From positions 1 to 64,000 of the forward strand of contig CALEMF010000016.1 in the NCBI GenBank assembly GCA_937911505.1: a DNA stretch of 64,000 nt. Direction: 5' to 3'. Positions 23,683 to 31,077 of this stretch are shown here, one piece after another (the stretch's first letter is position 1; each line of letters begins with the position of its first letter). The stretch is from an uncultured Cytophagales bacterium. GTDB taxonomy: Bacteria > Bacteroidota > Bacteroidia > Cytophagales > Thermonemataceae. The position numbers and the translations under genes were made by a program. The notes below the pieces were generated by a model. The model had not been told where the DNA came from. It made no database searches and was given only the letters and a program-made list of their open reading frames with translations.

Positions 23683-24576
23683 TTATTCATCCTTAATCAT
23701 CCTCTCAAACTTATCCTTATCGCTCTCTACCTGATTATCTTGCAAGTAATGAAGCATCCCTTTGTACTCGAAATCGTATTGTATATCTGCTATCTCCCTC
23801 TCCAACCGTGCCTTCTTCTCTGGATCAAACCCGCTAGTGCCTAATAGCTTCTCCAAATACCCAAGCTTCTTGTATCCCACCTCTACTTGCCCCGTGACCT
23901 GGTTGTCTAGGTCTATCGCCTTGTACACACGCTCGGTGTACAGACTCTTGGGCAAGTGCTTTGTATGCCGCTTGATTACCGTCTTACGTGCCATCTCCGT
24001 ATAGCTAGCCTTCCACACGTCTTTGCTTTTCGAGTAAGTATCTCGGATGTGATCTATTTCTTCCCTGCTCATATACTCGACGATCTTCACACCACTTGCA
24101 AGGGTCGCTACGCTGTAGACCATTACAAGGCTACCCTTCTGCTGCCCTATGGTGATGTAGGGTGTATGCCTCTTAATCGGCTGCTGCTCGTCTGCTAAGT
24201 CCATTTCGATCTCATCCCCTTCCCACACCACGTGACAAGCGATATGCTGTACCGCCTTGCTGTCGGTAAGTATCTTTTCAAGACCCATATAGGAGGGCAT
24301 TAGCTTAGGCACACTTTCCTTCCTGTGCCTATCATAGAAGGGCACTAGGTAACACAGTCTCTTCGCTGGATTAAGACTAAGCCCTAAGCTCGCCAGCTCT
24401 ATAATGCAGTTGAATATATCAACCGCACTACAGTTAGAAAGCTGCTTGTTGGACTTGGCCAGTTCAATGGCGAAGGCCATTTCTTGCAACGCCTTCTCCT
24501 TGCTCATCCCAAGATCTTTCAACCTGTCGGTGATGGTCTCGAACTTTTCTTCTTGCTCTAGGGTCTTGATGTTCAT
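23683..24576 (-). CDS. recT: RecT-family single-strand annealing protein, 297 aa
   Basis: Anneals complementary single strands during phage recombination. RecT features are clear: LGLSLNPAKRLCYLVPFYD near 74-92, PKLMPSYMGLEKI near 98-112, a central beta region, and EMARKTVIKRHTKHLPKS near 200-217. Length is normal. Its usual exonuclease partner (RecE, YqaJ-type) is not seen next to it, and no single-strand binding protein gene is evident. It belongs to the leftward early operon and is followed by a terminator. Confidence 0.9.
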   Translation of the reverse strand: MNIKTLEQEEKFETITDRLKDLGMSKEKALQEMAFAIELAKSNKQLSNCSAVDIFNCIIELASLGLSLNPAKRLCYLVPFYDRHRKESVPKLMPSYMGLEKILTDSKAVQHIACHVVWEGDEIEMDLADEQQPIKRHTPYITIGQQKGSLVMVYSVATLASGVKIVEYMSREEIDHIRDTYSKSKDVWKASYTEMARKTVIKRHTKHLPKSLYTERVYKAIDLDNQVTGQVEVGYKKLGYLEKLLGTSGFDPEKKARLEREIADIQYDFEYKGMLHYLQDNQVESDKDKFERMIKDE

Positions 24577-24584
24577 ATGCTAAT

Positions 24585-24869
24585 CTATTTCAATGCTTTT
24601 TGTCTTTCTTCCTCTTCTTTCCTTCTCGCTATATCCGCCTCAAGTCTCTCTATTAGAGCAGACACGCTAGACTTATTCTTGTTAAGATTCTCTCTTGCCT
24701 CTCTCCACTCTGCTAAGTCGTCTAAAAGTCTGTCTATGCGATTAGTAGCGAGCGCAATGGACTTCGCTATTGTTTTGTCTCTATCGAGGCTTTTTTGTAG
24801 GCTTTCGATAGTTTCTTGGGACTTGGTGTAGACATTAATACTTTTGCTGTGTGTGTTCTGGAATTTCAT
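24585..24869 (-). CDS. Coiled-coil phage protein, 94 aa
   Basis: Nearly all coiled coil, with heptads through SQETIESLQKSLDRD and a Glu/Arg/Lys-rich end. Eight bases upstream of recT, so it is in the same operon. Such proteins can be recombination accessory factors, but there is no specific motif to show it. Confidence 0.5.
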   Translation of the reverse strand: MKFQNTHSKSINVYTKSQETIESLQKSLDRDKTIAKSIALATNRIDRLLDDLAEWREARENLNKNKSSVSALIERLEADIARRKEEEERQKALK

Positions 24870-24920
24870 AGTTATAATCAGCTATCGCTGTGGTTATAGT
24901 GTTCGTGAGCTAACGCTCTG

Positions 24921-25205
24921 TTAATTTTCTCTATAGTTGTACATTCTCTGCATCCTCGCGTAAGCGCTTCTGAAGTAGAAGGCAGCCTTTGTCATTACTT
25001 CACGCTGTAAGCCCTTGTACTCACCTGCGTGCTCCTCGAATAGCTCAATCTCTTTGCTCTTGGCTATCTTAGTCATATCTGTTTCGACCTGCCTGTTATG
25101 CAAGTTGAAGTAGTTAGTGTGCTGAATGGCGATCATAAGGGTGAGTAGTACACCTGATGCCTTAATGAAAAGGTCTTGCTTTTGTTCTTCTGTCAATTGA
25201 TTCAT
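24921..25205 (-). CDS. Hypothetical phage protein, 94 aa
   Basis: Helical protein with a moderately hydrophobic N-terminal segment (FIKASGVLLTLMIAIQHTNY) that could be a membrane helix or a buried core, then charged helices. No known family. Lies 50 bases from its neighbours in the early operon. Confidence 0.45.
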   Translation of the reverse strand: MNQLTEEQKQDLFIKASGVLLTLMIAIQHTNYFNLHNRQVETDMTKIAKSKEIELFEEHAGEYKGLQREVMTKAAFYFRSAYARMQRMYNYREN

Positions 25206-25217
25206 AGTTGTAATAGC

Positions 25218-25754
25218 TTAGTTGTCGAACCAAAATACGATTCTAACTTTATCATCGTATTCTGTAGTATCTTCATTCTCAAGAAGCCAAAATTCATCCC
25301 TAGTGCGCTTCTCGAGTCGCTCAATCAAACCCGTTTCAAGGCGATAAATCAAATCCCTTAATACATCTTCAGGCATCATAAACCCTACGTATTTGGCTGC
25401 TTTACTCCTAAAATCCTTTAGTTCTTTGAGTGTGAGGTAACTGTGTGAGTGCCCATCTCCTTCCCAATTTTCTTTTTCTTCATTGACGAAATCGCTGCAA
25501 TCAAACGGAAATCCTTTGGGGTTTGAAATAACGGGGTCATCATGATAGTTTCTAACGCCAGCAAGCATGGTGAACAACCTGTAATCCCTATCATCGTAAA
25601 TCGGTACAACCTCAAACTGCCTTTCTTCGCTACCATCGTCGTAGTATTTGTAGCGCCCGTTCAGTTTAAAGCGGTCAATATTGATCCACTTTTCTTCACC
25701 ATCATGACAAAGCTTGAATTTTCGCTCCGTAAACATATGAATGTCGCATCCCAT
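25218..25754 (-). CDS. MGCDIH-type conserved phage protein, 178 aa
   Basis: Starts with MGCDIHMFTERKF, a start shared by a widespread family of phage proteins of unknown function; a DRDYRLFTMLAGVRNY block near 55-70 and a Trp-rich middle are also typical as I remember the family. Conserved N-terminal Cys, Asp and His suggest a metal or active site. Fourth gene of the leftward unit that begins at 26492. Confidence 0.6.
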   Translation of the reverse strand: MGCDIHMFTERKFKLCHDGEEKWINIDRFKLNGRYKYYDDGSEERQFEVVPIYDDRDYRLFTMLAGVRNYHDDPVISNPKGFPFDCSDFVNEEKENWEGDGHSHSYLTLKELKDFRSKAAKYVGFMMPEDVLRDLIYRLETGLIERLEKRTRDEFWLLENEDTTEYDDKVRIVFWFDN

Positions 25755-25758
25755 CTTT

Positions 25759-25977
25759 CTAATATTTTTCTAGTTTGTAATATTTTATTAGCTGCTCCAC
25801 ATTGTGCTTGTATATCTTGCTACACTCCTCGTCGTGTAGAAGACCTGCGTTCACAATTGCTCTAAGTGAATGCTTCGCTTTCTCGGCTGTAACGTCGCTT
25901 GTAACTTCGTAGCAGTAGAGGAAGCTATCTGCCTCCTGTAGTGCTTCCATTTGCTCTGTAGTTAGTGGGCTTAGCAT
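25759..25977 (-). CDS. Small helical phage protein, 72 aa
   Basis: All-helical 72-residue protein (TTEQMEALQEADSFLYCYEV and following helices), start overlapping the end of the upstream 173-aa gene by seven bases. No motif recognised. Early-operon member under the 26.5-kb operators. Confidence 0.5.
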   Translation of the reverse strand: MLSPLTTEQMEALQEADSFLYCYEVTSDVTAEKAKHSLRAIVNAGLLHDEECSKIYKHNVEQLIKYYKLEKY

Positions 25978-26492
25978 GATGAATAGGGGTTATAAGGAGA
26001 ATCCTCGGTTCCACATACATTTTCTACTGTTAGGGTCTTGTATCCGCCCTGCTTCTTGGTTTCGATCATATGACGCGCACGCACGTAGTACAGCACGATC
26101 ACTGTAAGAAGGCGTTGCTCTACTTCGTGGGGCTCTAGGGGCGTTTTCTCGAAGCCACCGCCACGTACTGGGCGTAACACCTGGTCCTTCACCATTTTTT
26201 CATTTTGGTAGTCTAGGATAGACCGTACAAAGTCTTTCACATCGCCACTCTCAAGGGCTTGGCGAAGTCTTAAGAGGTAGCAGTTGTAGCCGTAGTTAGT
26301 CAAGAATTCTGGATAGTGTACTCGGCCGTTGATCATGTCGAATACAAGTACTTCCTTCATAGCATTGCGCTGTTGGATGTTCAAGTCTTTGAGTTGCTCG
26401 CTGATCGCTACGATGTCTGCGTAGGAGTTGATAGCTGGGATGCTCTCAAGAGAGTGGTCATCTAAGTTAGTGTTCTGAATTGGGGTTGTCAT
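25971..26492 (-). CDS. Hypothetical early protein, 173 aa, first gene after the second operator pair
   Basis: Helical protein, with a Gly/Pro-rich loop (LRPVRGGGFEKTPLEPHEVE) in the second half and a C-terminal Tyr/Cys end. It is the first gene downstream of a Bacteroidota-type promoter that is overlapped by two repressor operators, so it should be silent in the lysogen and expressed on induction. No family recognised; a delayed-early or host-takeover role is inference. Confidence 0.55.
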   Translation of the reverse strand: MTTPIQNTNLDDHSLESIPAINSYADIVAISEQLKDLNIQQRNAMKEVLVFDMINGRVHYPEFLTNYGYNCYLLRLRQALESGDVKDFVRSILDYQNEKMVKDQVLRPVRGGGFEKTPLEPHEVEQRLLTVIVLYYVRARHMIETKKQGGYKTLTVENVCGTEDSPYNPYSSC

Positions 26493-26514
26493 TTTTTTAT
26501 CGTTTTGTTTGATA

Positions 26515-26545
26515 CAAATTTAAGAAATAAATCTTAAATAAGAAA
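26515..26545 (-). promoter_or_regulatory. Leftward early promoter with overlapping operators
   Basis: On the minus strand a perfect -7 box TAAATTTG (26522 to 26515) lies 19 bases after TTTC (26545 to 26542), one mismatch from the Bacteroidota -33 TTTG. One operator overlaps the first two bases of the -7 box and fills the spacer; the second covers the -33 box. This is a textbook arrangement for repression. Confidence 0.55.
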
Positions 26546-26554
26546 TAAATCTTA
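26521..26554. promoter_or_regulatory. Two repressor operator copies
   Basis: TAAGAAATAAATCTTA occurs exactly at 26521-26536 and 26539-26554, centres 18 bp apart (just under two helical turns). Each is an inverted repeat, TAAGA-N6-TCTTA. The same 16-mer occurs twice beside the repressor gene at 29.7 kb, linking this promoter to the same regulator. Confidence 0.75.
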
Positions 26555-26634
26555 ATAATATTTTAGAAAAATATTTACACTTGCTTTTGTATCAGGCTTT
26601 TAGCACTTTTGCAGAAAATCAAACTATCACTCAT

Positions 26635-27363
26635 ATGAAATACATAGCTACACTATTGATCGCAGTACTATTAAGTCAAGGCGTTAGTTACAGTCAAAGC
26701 AGAACAAACGAAGCGAAAGCAACTATTCAGTCAAAAAGCACCAAGCTTACCGAAGCCACGGGATGGGCAAAAAATAAAACCTCTGGTCAGTGGGTATCAA
26801 ATCAAAATATTATTCACAATGAAGCGGCACGGCCTGCTTTTGCTAGTTTTCTTGAAAACTTCAAGTGGATACAAGTATGGAAAGTAGAACATGAAGGACA
26901 AACACACACTGTATTAGTACAGGAAAAGGCTGCTGGATACTATAAATACCCTAAAATTCAGAAAGATTGGAACGCAATCACAAAGTCTGAGTGGATTATC
27001 CTAAACGAAGACAGTTTAAAAGGTTGGTTGAGTGAGCTTTCAAAAAAAACAAATGAACCTATTTGTATAAGGTCAGAAAAGTATGGTGACTTTAGCGATA
27101 GATTTAGTACGCTAGGAGGAACAAAAGCCTATAATGAAACCAATATCTTATCAAGGATAAAAAGTGATATTGAAGAAGAGGAAGATAGTAGGTATGCAAG
27201 TCGGTTTGGCTATTGGGTAAGCGCTCAAAATGTCGATGGAAAGGATGTAATTAGGTTTAGACCTCTAAAATCCTATTATGTATCAAGATACAAAAAAGAA
27301 AACGAACTTGAAGACAAATATTTTGAGGTGGAATACAGTAAATTTATGAACCTATTTGAATAG
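26635..27363 (+). CDS. Secreted protein encoded inside the early region (moron candidate), 242 aa
   Basis: Reads rightward in an otherwise leftward early region. ATG 26635 is chosen over an in-frame ATG 18 codons upstream because it begins a proper signal peptide (MKYIATLLIAVLLSQGVSYS). The mature part is a soluble mixed alpha/beta protein, rich in Lys, Glu and Trp, with no known motif. It is convergent with, and overlaps by 12 bases, the gene ending at 27352. A secreted product made from a prophage suggests lysogenic conversion, but the function is unknown. Confidence 0.6.
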   Translation: MKYIATLLIAVLLSQGVSYSQSRTNEAKATIQSKSTKLTEATGWAKNKTSGQWVSNQNIIHNEAARPAFASFLENFKWIQVWKVEHEGQTHTVLVQEKAAGYYKYPKIQKDWNAITKSEWIILNEDSLKGWLSELSKKTNEPICIRSEKYGDFSDRFSTLGGTKAYNETNILSRIKSDIEEEEDSRYASRFGYWVSAQNVDGKDVIRFRPLKSYYVSRYKKENELEDKYFEVEYSKFMNLFE

Positions 27364-27558
27364 CACCAAAAACCCATCATCCAGTGGTGTAATCGTCTCG
27401 TATACAGAGGCTGTTACACCGCTTCTCTTCAGATGCCTACGCAGGAAAATGTGATAGCTAGCCTCCACTAGCAGCACGCAACTAGGCAACCTTCTAATCA
27501 CTCCCTCAATACACATCACCTTGTGTTGTAGCTCCTCATATTCGTACTCTACAGTCAT
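27352..27558 (-). CDS. Small phage protein, 68 aa
   Basis: ATG 27558 overlaps the stop of the upstream 309-aa gene (TAATG); an ATG 20 codons upstream would run deep into that gene. Short strands and a central helix (VMCIEGVIRRLPSCVLLVE). Its 3' end overlaps the convergent secreted-protein gene by 12 bases. Unrecognised. Confidence 0.5.
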   Translation of the reverse strand: MTVEYEYEELQHKVMCIEGVIRRLPSCVLLVEASYHIFLRRHLKRSGVTASVYETITPLDDGFLVLFK

Positions 27559-28487
27559 TAAGCAGGCGTCTTTTCTCCCAATACCTCCACAACTTTCAAA
27601 AGTAAAGCTCTTACACATTCTTTTTTAGCCTCGTTTTGAATAATAACCCACAAGGCATTGTTTTTCAGGCTCTCGTTAAGTTGCTTCACGTCAATATCCT
27701 GCCCTTCAAAGAGCGTCCAGAACTCTATAAGCTGTGCGTACTCCCTTCTTTTCTCTCGCCTCACCTTCGAGTCCATCTCAAACCGTTTTAGCATCTTAGG
27801 TGCTACCTCCTGTAGCTCTTCCCACATCCGTATGTTTGCGATTTGCCCCCTAAAACGTTCAAAATAATGCAAGCACATCGCATCTCCATCACCCCACTGA
27901 ACCCACTCGCCACCGTTGGCCTTGATTGCCTGGAGGTGCTTATTCCTATGATGCTCGAAAAGCACCCTTTGTTCGTCTTCTGTAAGTTTATTCTTTTTTG
28001 CTTCTTCCTCTTCCTTCTGCTTTTGTAGCGCAGCGTACACCTTCGTTCTCTTCTGCTCTACATAGCATTTCAGCCAGTAGATTAGGTTCGATGGAGAAAA
28101 GAACAGCACATCCTGCTTAATTTCAAGCTTTTTGCTACAAATAAGCTCACATGCAATTTCAATATCTTGCATCGAGTAGACAGGATAATGATTCGCCAAG
28201 TCTTTTGCGCAGATAACGATCATAGCAGAGAGTCTATCAGAATCAATTCTTTTCTGCCCTAGTCGCAAGATCGTTGCTTCGACTATCACTGATAGCCCTT
28301 GAATGCGTTCGTTCGCTGAGAGGGCTGAAAATGGCTTAGAGCGTATAGCGTTGATAATTGCGCCCGTCAAGTTTGAATTTTCGCTAACTTCATGCGCTAT
28401 ATCTAGCTGATCTAACGCTGCTTTTGCTCTTAATTTAGACGATTGGGGGATTTTAGCTAGTGCCTCTTCAAATAATTTACTTCCCAT
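27558..28487 (-). CDS. Replication-associated helical protein, 309 aa
   Basis: Helical throughout, with a strongly charged coiled coil near 140-185 (KQKEEEEAKKNKLTEDEQRV). Its start overlaps the stop of the DnaD-like replication protein, so the two are expressed together. There is no Walker, helicase or primase motif. A role as helicase loader or replication accessory is suggested only by the partnership. Confidence 0.5.
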   Translation of the reverse strand: MGSKLFEEALAKIPQSSKLRAKAALDQLDIAHEVSENSNLTGAIINAIRSKPFSALSANERIQGLSVIVEATILRLGQKRIDSDRLSAMIVICAKDLANHYPVYSMQDIEIACELICSKKLEIKQDVLFFSPSNLIYWLKCYVEQKRTKVYAALQKQKEEEEAKKNKLTEDEQRVLFEHHRNKHLQAIKANGGEWVQWGDGDAMCLHYFERFRGQIANIRMWEELQEVAPKMLKRFEMDSKVRREKRREYAQLIEFWTLFEGQDIDVKQLNESLKNNALWVIIQNEAKKECVRALLLKVVEVLGEKTPA

Positions 28488-29371
28488 TATCCAGTAAGTT
28501 TTGAAATGATCGAATAGATGTCGTCGTTTTCGTCGCTCTCAGACATCACTTTGAAGATTTTTTCCCTAGACTTTTTCATTGCATCTGATATGCTATCTTC
28601 TTGATTTTTAGAGGATTTAGTTTTCAAAAATTGTTGGTATTTCTGATCGGTGTCTTGATATATCAACCCTTTCCAGCCGTTCAGAACGGCACATTCAAGC
28701 TGCCTTGAGGCAAATTCTGTGTTGTAAGTGGCTAGTTTTGCAAGTAATCGTTTGAGGTGCGGTATCTTGATGCTTAGTTTGTTTTCTCTTCGCATCTTGA
28801 TCCAGTTTAGGTAGGCGTTTTGAAACTTCAAATCAGAAAAAGGAAGCTCTAAGTCTTCAGGCTTTTCTTTAGAGGTTTCCCCCACTTTTAATTGTTTGCT
28901 TGTTTCTTTGTTTACTTGTTTATTAATAGTTCCCGTGCCTGTAACCGTGCTGTTCCCGTGCTTGGGCATCTGCTTGTGTACTTGCTGTTCCCGTGCTTGG
29001 GCAAAATTTACGCAAGCGGATTCATTCTGCATAGTAGATTTATCGAGCGCCGTCCTCTTGCTGTCCTCTTGCTTGCTCATTTTTTGCGCAAGCGAAATGA
29101 TGTTGCAGGAGTTTTGGTTTTTTGCCTTAGTTACCACCTTCACAAACCCCCATTCTATAAGCGATTTGAAAGCTTTTGAAATGGTTTTTCTCGACCTAAC
29201 ACCTATAGCATCCATCGCCTCAGATGTCGTCACCGAAAACTTTTCCTTCTGCCCGCACCTGTTCCACTTATCTATGTAGAACATATAGAGTGCAGTGTGT
29301 GTAGCTGTGTTGAGCTCGGGGTTCTCGAAAGACCAGTCGAAGAACGCCCTGCTTAGTTCGTATCCGCTCAT
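28487..29371 (-). CDS. DnaD-like / replisome-organiser replication protein, 294 aa
   Basis: Residues 1-95 look like a winged helix-turn-helix (SVTTSEAMDAIGVRSRKTIS, recognition helix near 60-75) of the kind at the N-terminus of phage replication initiators. A low-complexity Gln/Lys/Thr linker spans about 110-170, then a C-terminal domain contains FASRQLECAVLNGWKGLIY near 220-240, typical of phage replication proteins. It probably binds the phage origin and recruits host helicase. Second gene of the operon repressed by the 29.7-kb operators. Confidence 0.65.
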   Translation of the reverse strand: MSGYELSRAFFDWSFENPELNTATHTALYMFYIDKWNRCGQKEKFSVTTSEAMDAIGVRSRKTISKAFKSLIEWGFVKVVTKAKNQNSCNIISLAQKMSKQEDSKRTALDKSTMQNESACVNFAQAREQQVHKQMPKHGNSTVTGTGTINKQVNKETSKQLKVGETSKEKPEDLELPFSDLKFQNAYLNWIKMRRENKLSIKIPHLKRLLAKLATYNTEFASRQLECAVLNGWKGLIYQDTDQKYQQFLKTKSSKNQEDSISDAMKKSREKIFKVMSESDENDDIYSIISKLTG

Positions 29372-29373
29372 AG

Positions 29374-29649
29374 TTAGTTGTTTATGCTTTCGTTAGTTAG
29401 TTTTTCGTACTTTTCCATTGCATCTTTTAGCTTATCGAGCAAGGAAAAATCTTGTGGATAGCCAGTGTAAAGCATATTTTTGAACTTGGTTTTGGTTTTT
29501 TCATCTTGAATACCAACTAGGGGTAAAAGCATCGAACACCAAAATTTTGGTAGCTTTTCCCTTACCTTTCTTCTTTCCTCTAAGAATCGCCTCTTTTTTA
29601 ACTCGTTCCGTGATGGTCTTTTATCGTTCTGCTCTAGTGTTTCACTCAT
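29374..29649 (-). CDS. First early-operon protein, 91 aa
   Basis: Basic, helical, with an RNELKKRRFLEERRKVREKL stretch near 14-33. It is the first leftward gene divergent from the repressor, the place where Cro-like or antirepressor genes often lie. The sequence shows no clear helix-turn-helix, so a Cro role cannot be claimed. It lies two bases before the DnaD-like gene. Confidence 0.5.
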   Translation of the reverse strand: MSETLEQNDKRPSRNELKKRRFLEERRKVREKLPKFWCSMLLPLVGIQDEKTKTKFKNMLYTGYPQDFSLLDKLKDAMEKYEKLTNESINN

Positions 29650-29654
29650 GCATC

Positions 29655-29670
29655 TAAGATTTATTTGTTA
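29655..29670. promoter_or_regulatory. Degenerate repressor operator
   Basis: TAAGATTTATTTGTTA is the reverse complement of the operator 16-mer with one mismatch (G for C). It contains the -33 TTTG of the repressor's own promoter, suggesting weak autoregulation at high repressor levels. Confidence 0.5.
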
Positions 29671-29694
29671 TATAATACATAATTCTTATATTTG
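29664..29694 (+). promoter_or_regulatory. Promoter of the repressor gene
   Basis: TTTG (29664-29667), a 19-base spacer and TATATTTG (29687-29694) match the Bacteroidota consensus TTTG-N19-TAnnTTTG exactly. Transcription would start near 29700, giving a leader of about 80 bases that contains two operators. Confidence 0.65.
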
Positions 29695-29705
29695 CTATGT
29701 GTAAG

Positions 29706-29736
29706 CAATACAATATTAAGAAATAAATCTTACAAA
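29706..29736 (-). promoter_or_regulatory. Probable leftward promoter of the replication operon
   Basis: On the minus strand TTTG (29736 to 29733) is followed after 19 bases by TTGTATTG (29713 to 29706), a weak match to TAnnTTTG. The operator at 29717-29732 fills the spacer exactly, and the other lies just upstream, so repressor binding would block this promoter. Confidence 0.4.
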
Positions 29737-29761
29737 TGCGAATATTAAGAAATAAATCTTA
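29717..29761. promoter_or_regulatory. Two repressor operator copies beside the repressor gene
   Basis: TAAGAAATAAATCTTA occurs at 29717-29732 and 29746-29761, each embedded in a longer direct repeat that starts AATAT; the period is 29 bp. Both lie between the repressor promoter and its ATG, and also over the start region of the leftward operon. Confidence 0.75.
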
Positions 29762-29781
29762 AATATAACTGACAATATAAC

Positions 29782-30156
29782 ATGGAAATTAAAGAGAAAA
29801 TCAAGTTGATTAGGGAGCACTTCAAGCTTAATAAGGGGCAGTTTGCTGAGTCGTTGGGAGTTCATCAGACAACTATTTCTAACGTTGAATTAGGCAAGAC
29901 GTTTCCGAGCGGAGAGGTCTTATATAATATAAGGAAGGTGTATGGTGTTGATCCAGACTACTTGTTAGACGATAATTGCGAAGATATGTTTGGTAGCTCC
30001 ATACAGGCCACATCAGAGCCAAAGGCGACATATAAGAGGTCTCACCCAGACGTAGGTAACGACTATTTTAAGGGTATTATAGATTACTTGAAGGAACAGA
30101 ACATAAATCTCTCAATGCAGAACGGCAAGCTACTCGAGCAGCTAGCAAAGCCCTAG
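29782..30156 (+). CDS. HTH (XRE/CI-type) phage repressor, 124 aa
   Basis: Residues about 5-62 form a helix-turn-helix of the HTH_3 family: LNKGQFAESLGVHQTTISNV with the recognition helix at about 28-36, then a LGKTFPSGEVLYNIRKVYGV helix. The C-terminal 45 residues include a short helix suited to dimerisation. It has no LexA-type peptidase domain, so induction would not be by self-cleavage. Divergent from the early operon, with repeated palindromes between, it is the probable lysogeny regulator. Confidence 0.8.
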   Translation: MEIKEKIKLIREHFKLNKGQFAESLGVHQTTISNVELGKTFPSGEVLYNIRKVYGVDPDYLLDDNCEDMFGSSIQATSEPKATYKRSHPDVGNDYFKGIIDYLKEQNINLSMQNGKLLEQLAKP

Positions 30157-30170
30157 AGCAATCGAAGTAG

Positions 30171-30197
30171 GCTTCTGCTCTGAAGCTCTTTTTTTTT
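30171..30197 (+). terminator. Rho-independent terminator of the repressor gene
   Basis: GCTTC (30171-30175) pairs with GAAGC (30182-30186) around TGCTCT, followed by TC and a run of T. It lies 15 bases after the repressor stop. Confidence 0.65.
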
Positions 30198-30289
30198 GAG
30201 TTTCGGTGGCAGTTTCGGTTGCACGGATGCGAAAACATTGCATCACAGCCTTGAAACGCGGTAACGTGGGCTCCCAAGAAGAGGAGCAC

Positions 30290-30319
30290 AAAAAAGCCAA
30301 CAAATTTGTTGGCTTTTTT
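30290..30319. terminator. Bidirectional terminator at the prophage/host boundary
   Basis: A perfect 30-base palindrome: 15 bases at 30290-30304 (six A then GCCAACAAA) mirrored at 30305-30319. A on one side and T on the other make it a terminator in both directions. It touches the stop codon of the LytTR gene and separates host from prophage transcription. Confidence 0.8.
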
Positions 30320-31074
30320 TATTGACTACCCATCCATTCTAGAAACTGTGGCACTTTTACACGACTTATCAGCACTTCTTCTGTACTTTTTGGTGTCAGC
30401 TTTAACTTAAGCCGGCTATGAAAGAATTTAGAGGCTTTTTCGATGGACTGGATATGCACCAAGTACTTACGAGAGACTCGAAAAAATAAACTGGGGTCGA
30501 GATAGGTTTCAAGCTCATTGAGAGAAAAATCAATAGGAAATACTTTTGCGCTAACTGTAGTGATGCAGGTAGTTTTATAAGTTGAAGAAAAATAGGCTAT
30601 ATCACTTGTGTGTACATAATGATAATGATCACCAATTCTGATGGTGAAGCGTTCTTTGTAGTTTTTCTTTTGTACCAAAGCTTGGAGCGCTTTAAGTACT
30701 GAGTGCGAGAGCTTCTTTTGTAAATTATTATATTTCTGAATAGCACTGTTTAATTCTTCTTGTTCTACGGGTTTAAGAAGGTAATCAATACTATTGTACT
30801 TAAAGGCTTGTATAGCGTACTCGTCATAGGCGGTCAAAAAGATAATAGGGATATCTTGCTCAATATGCTGAAAGATTTCAAAACTTTGTCCGTCTAAAAG
30901 CTCTATATCCATGAAAATGAGATCGAAGGCTTGGCTATTCGTAGTGAGCCATTCAACACTGCTAGCAACCGACTTCAAGTACGCGACGATCTCAATAGGT
31001 ATGCTCAGTTCCCCGAGTAGTGCCGCTAGTTCCTGTTGTGCAAGTTCTTCGTCTTCTATAATGACTACTTTCAT
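30319..31074 (-). CDS. LytTR-family response regulator, 251 aa
   Basis: Receiver domain at 1-120: acidic pocket IIEDEE near 5-10, phospho-acceptor Asp56 in IFMDIE, and Lys101 in LLKPVE. LytTR DNA-binding domain from about 145 (FTIRIGDHYHYVHTSDIAYF and on) to the end. It lies four bases downstream of its sensor kinase, an AgrA/LytR-type pair common in Bacteroidota, where such systems often act on neighbouring outer-membrane genes; the TonB receptor upstream is a candidate target. Confidence 0.92.
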   Translation of the reverse strand: MKVVIIEDEELAQQELAALLGELSIPIEIVAYLKSVASSVEWLTTNSQAFDLIFMDIELLDGQSFEIFQHIEQDIPIIFLTAYDEYAIQAFKYNSIDYLLKPVEQEELNSAIQKYNNLQKKLSHSVLKALQALVQKKNYKERFTIRIGDHYHYVHTSDIAYFSSTYKTTCITTVSAKVFPIDFSLNELETYLDPSLFFRVSRKYLVHIQSIEKASKFFHSRLKLKLTPKSTEEVLISRVKVPQFLEWMGSQ

Positions 31075-31077
31075 ACT

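Larger units (their letters stand above)
1..30290. mobile_element. Siphovirus-like prophage, right part (left end outside the window)
   Basis: A continuous block of phage genes: tail tip and tape measure, protease, major capsid, portal, connector, fibre-like proteins, amidase and spanin-like genes on the plus strand, then a leftward early region with RecT, replication-type proteins and a methyltransferase, ending in a rightward HTH repressor. The right limit is placed between the repressor terminator (about 30.2 kb) and the terminator that abuts the host LytTR gene. I see no integrase, transposase, terminase or att repeat in the window, so the true boundary and integration mode are unknown. 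The structural genes look intact. Confidence 0.93.

Noticed and set aside
28892-29279. Two plus-strand open frames inside the DnaD-like gene
   Set aside because: They mirror the low-complexity linker and the HTH of the real gene and lack a promoter or conserved pattern.
1-30290. Mu-like transposable phage or diversity-generating retroelement
   Set aside because: No transposase, reverse transcriptase, or template/variable repeat pair is visible; the left part is outside the window so absence is not proof.
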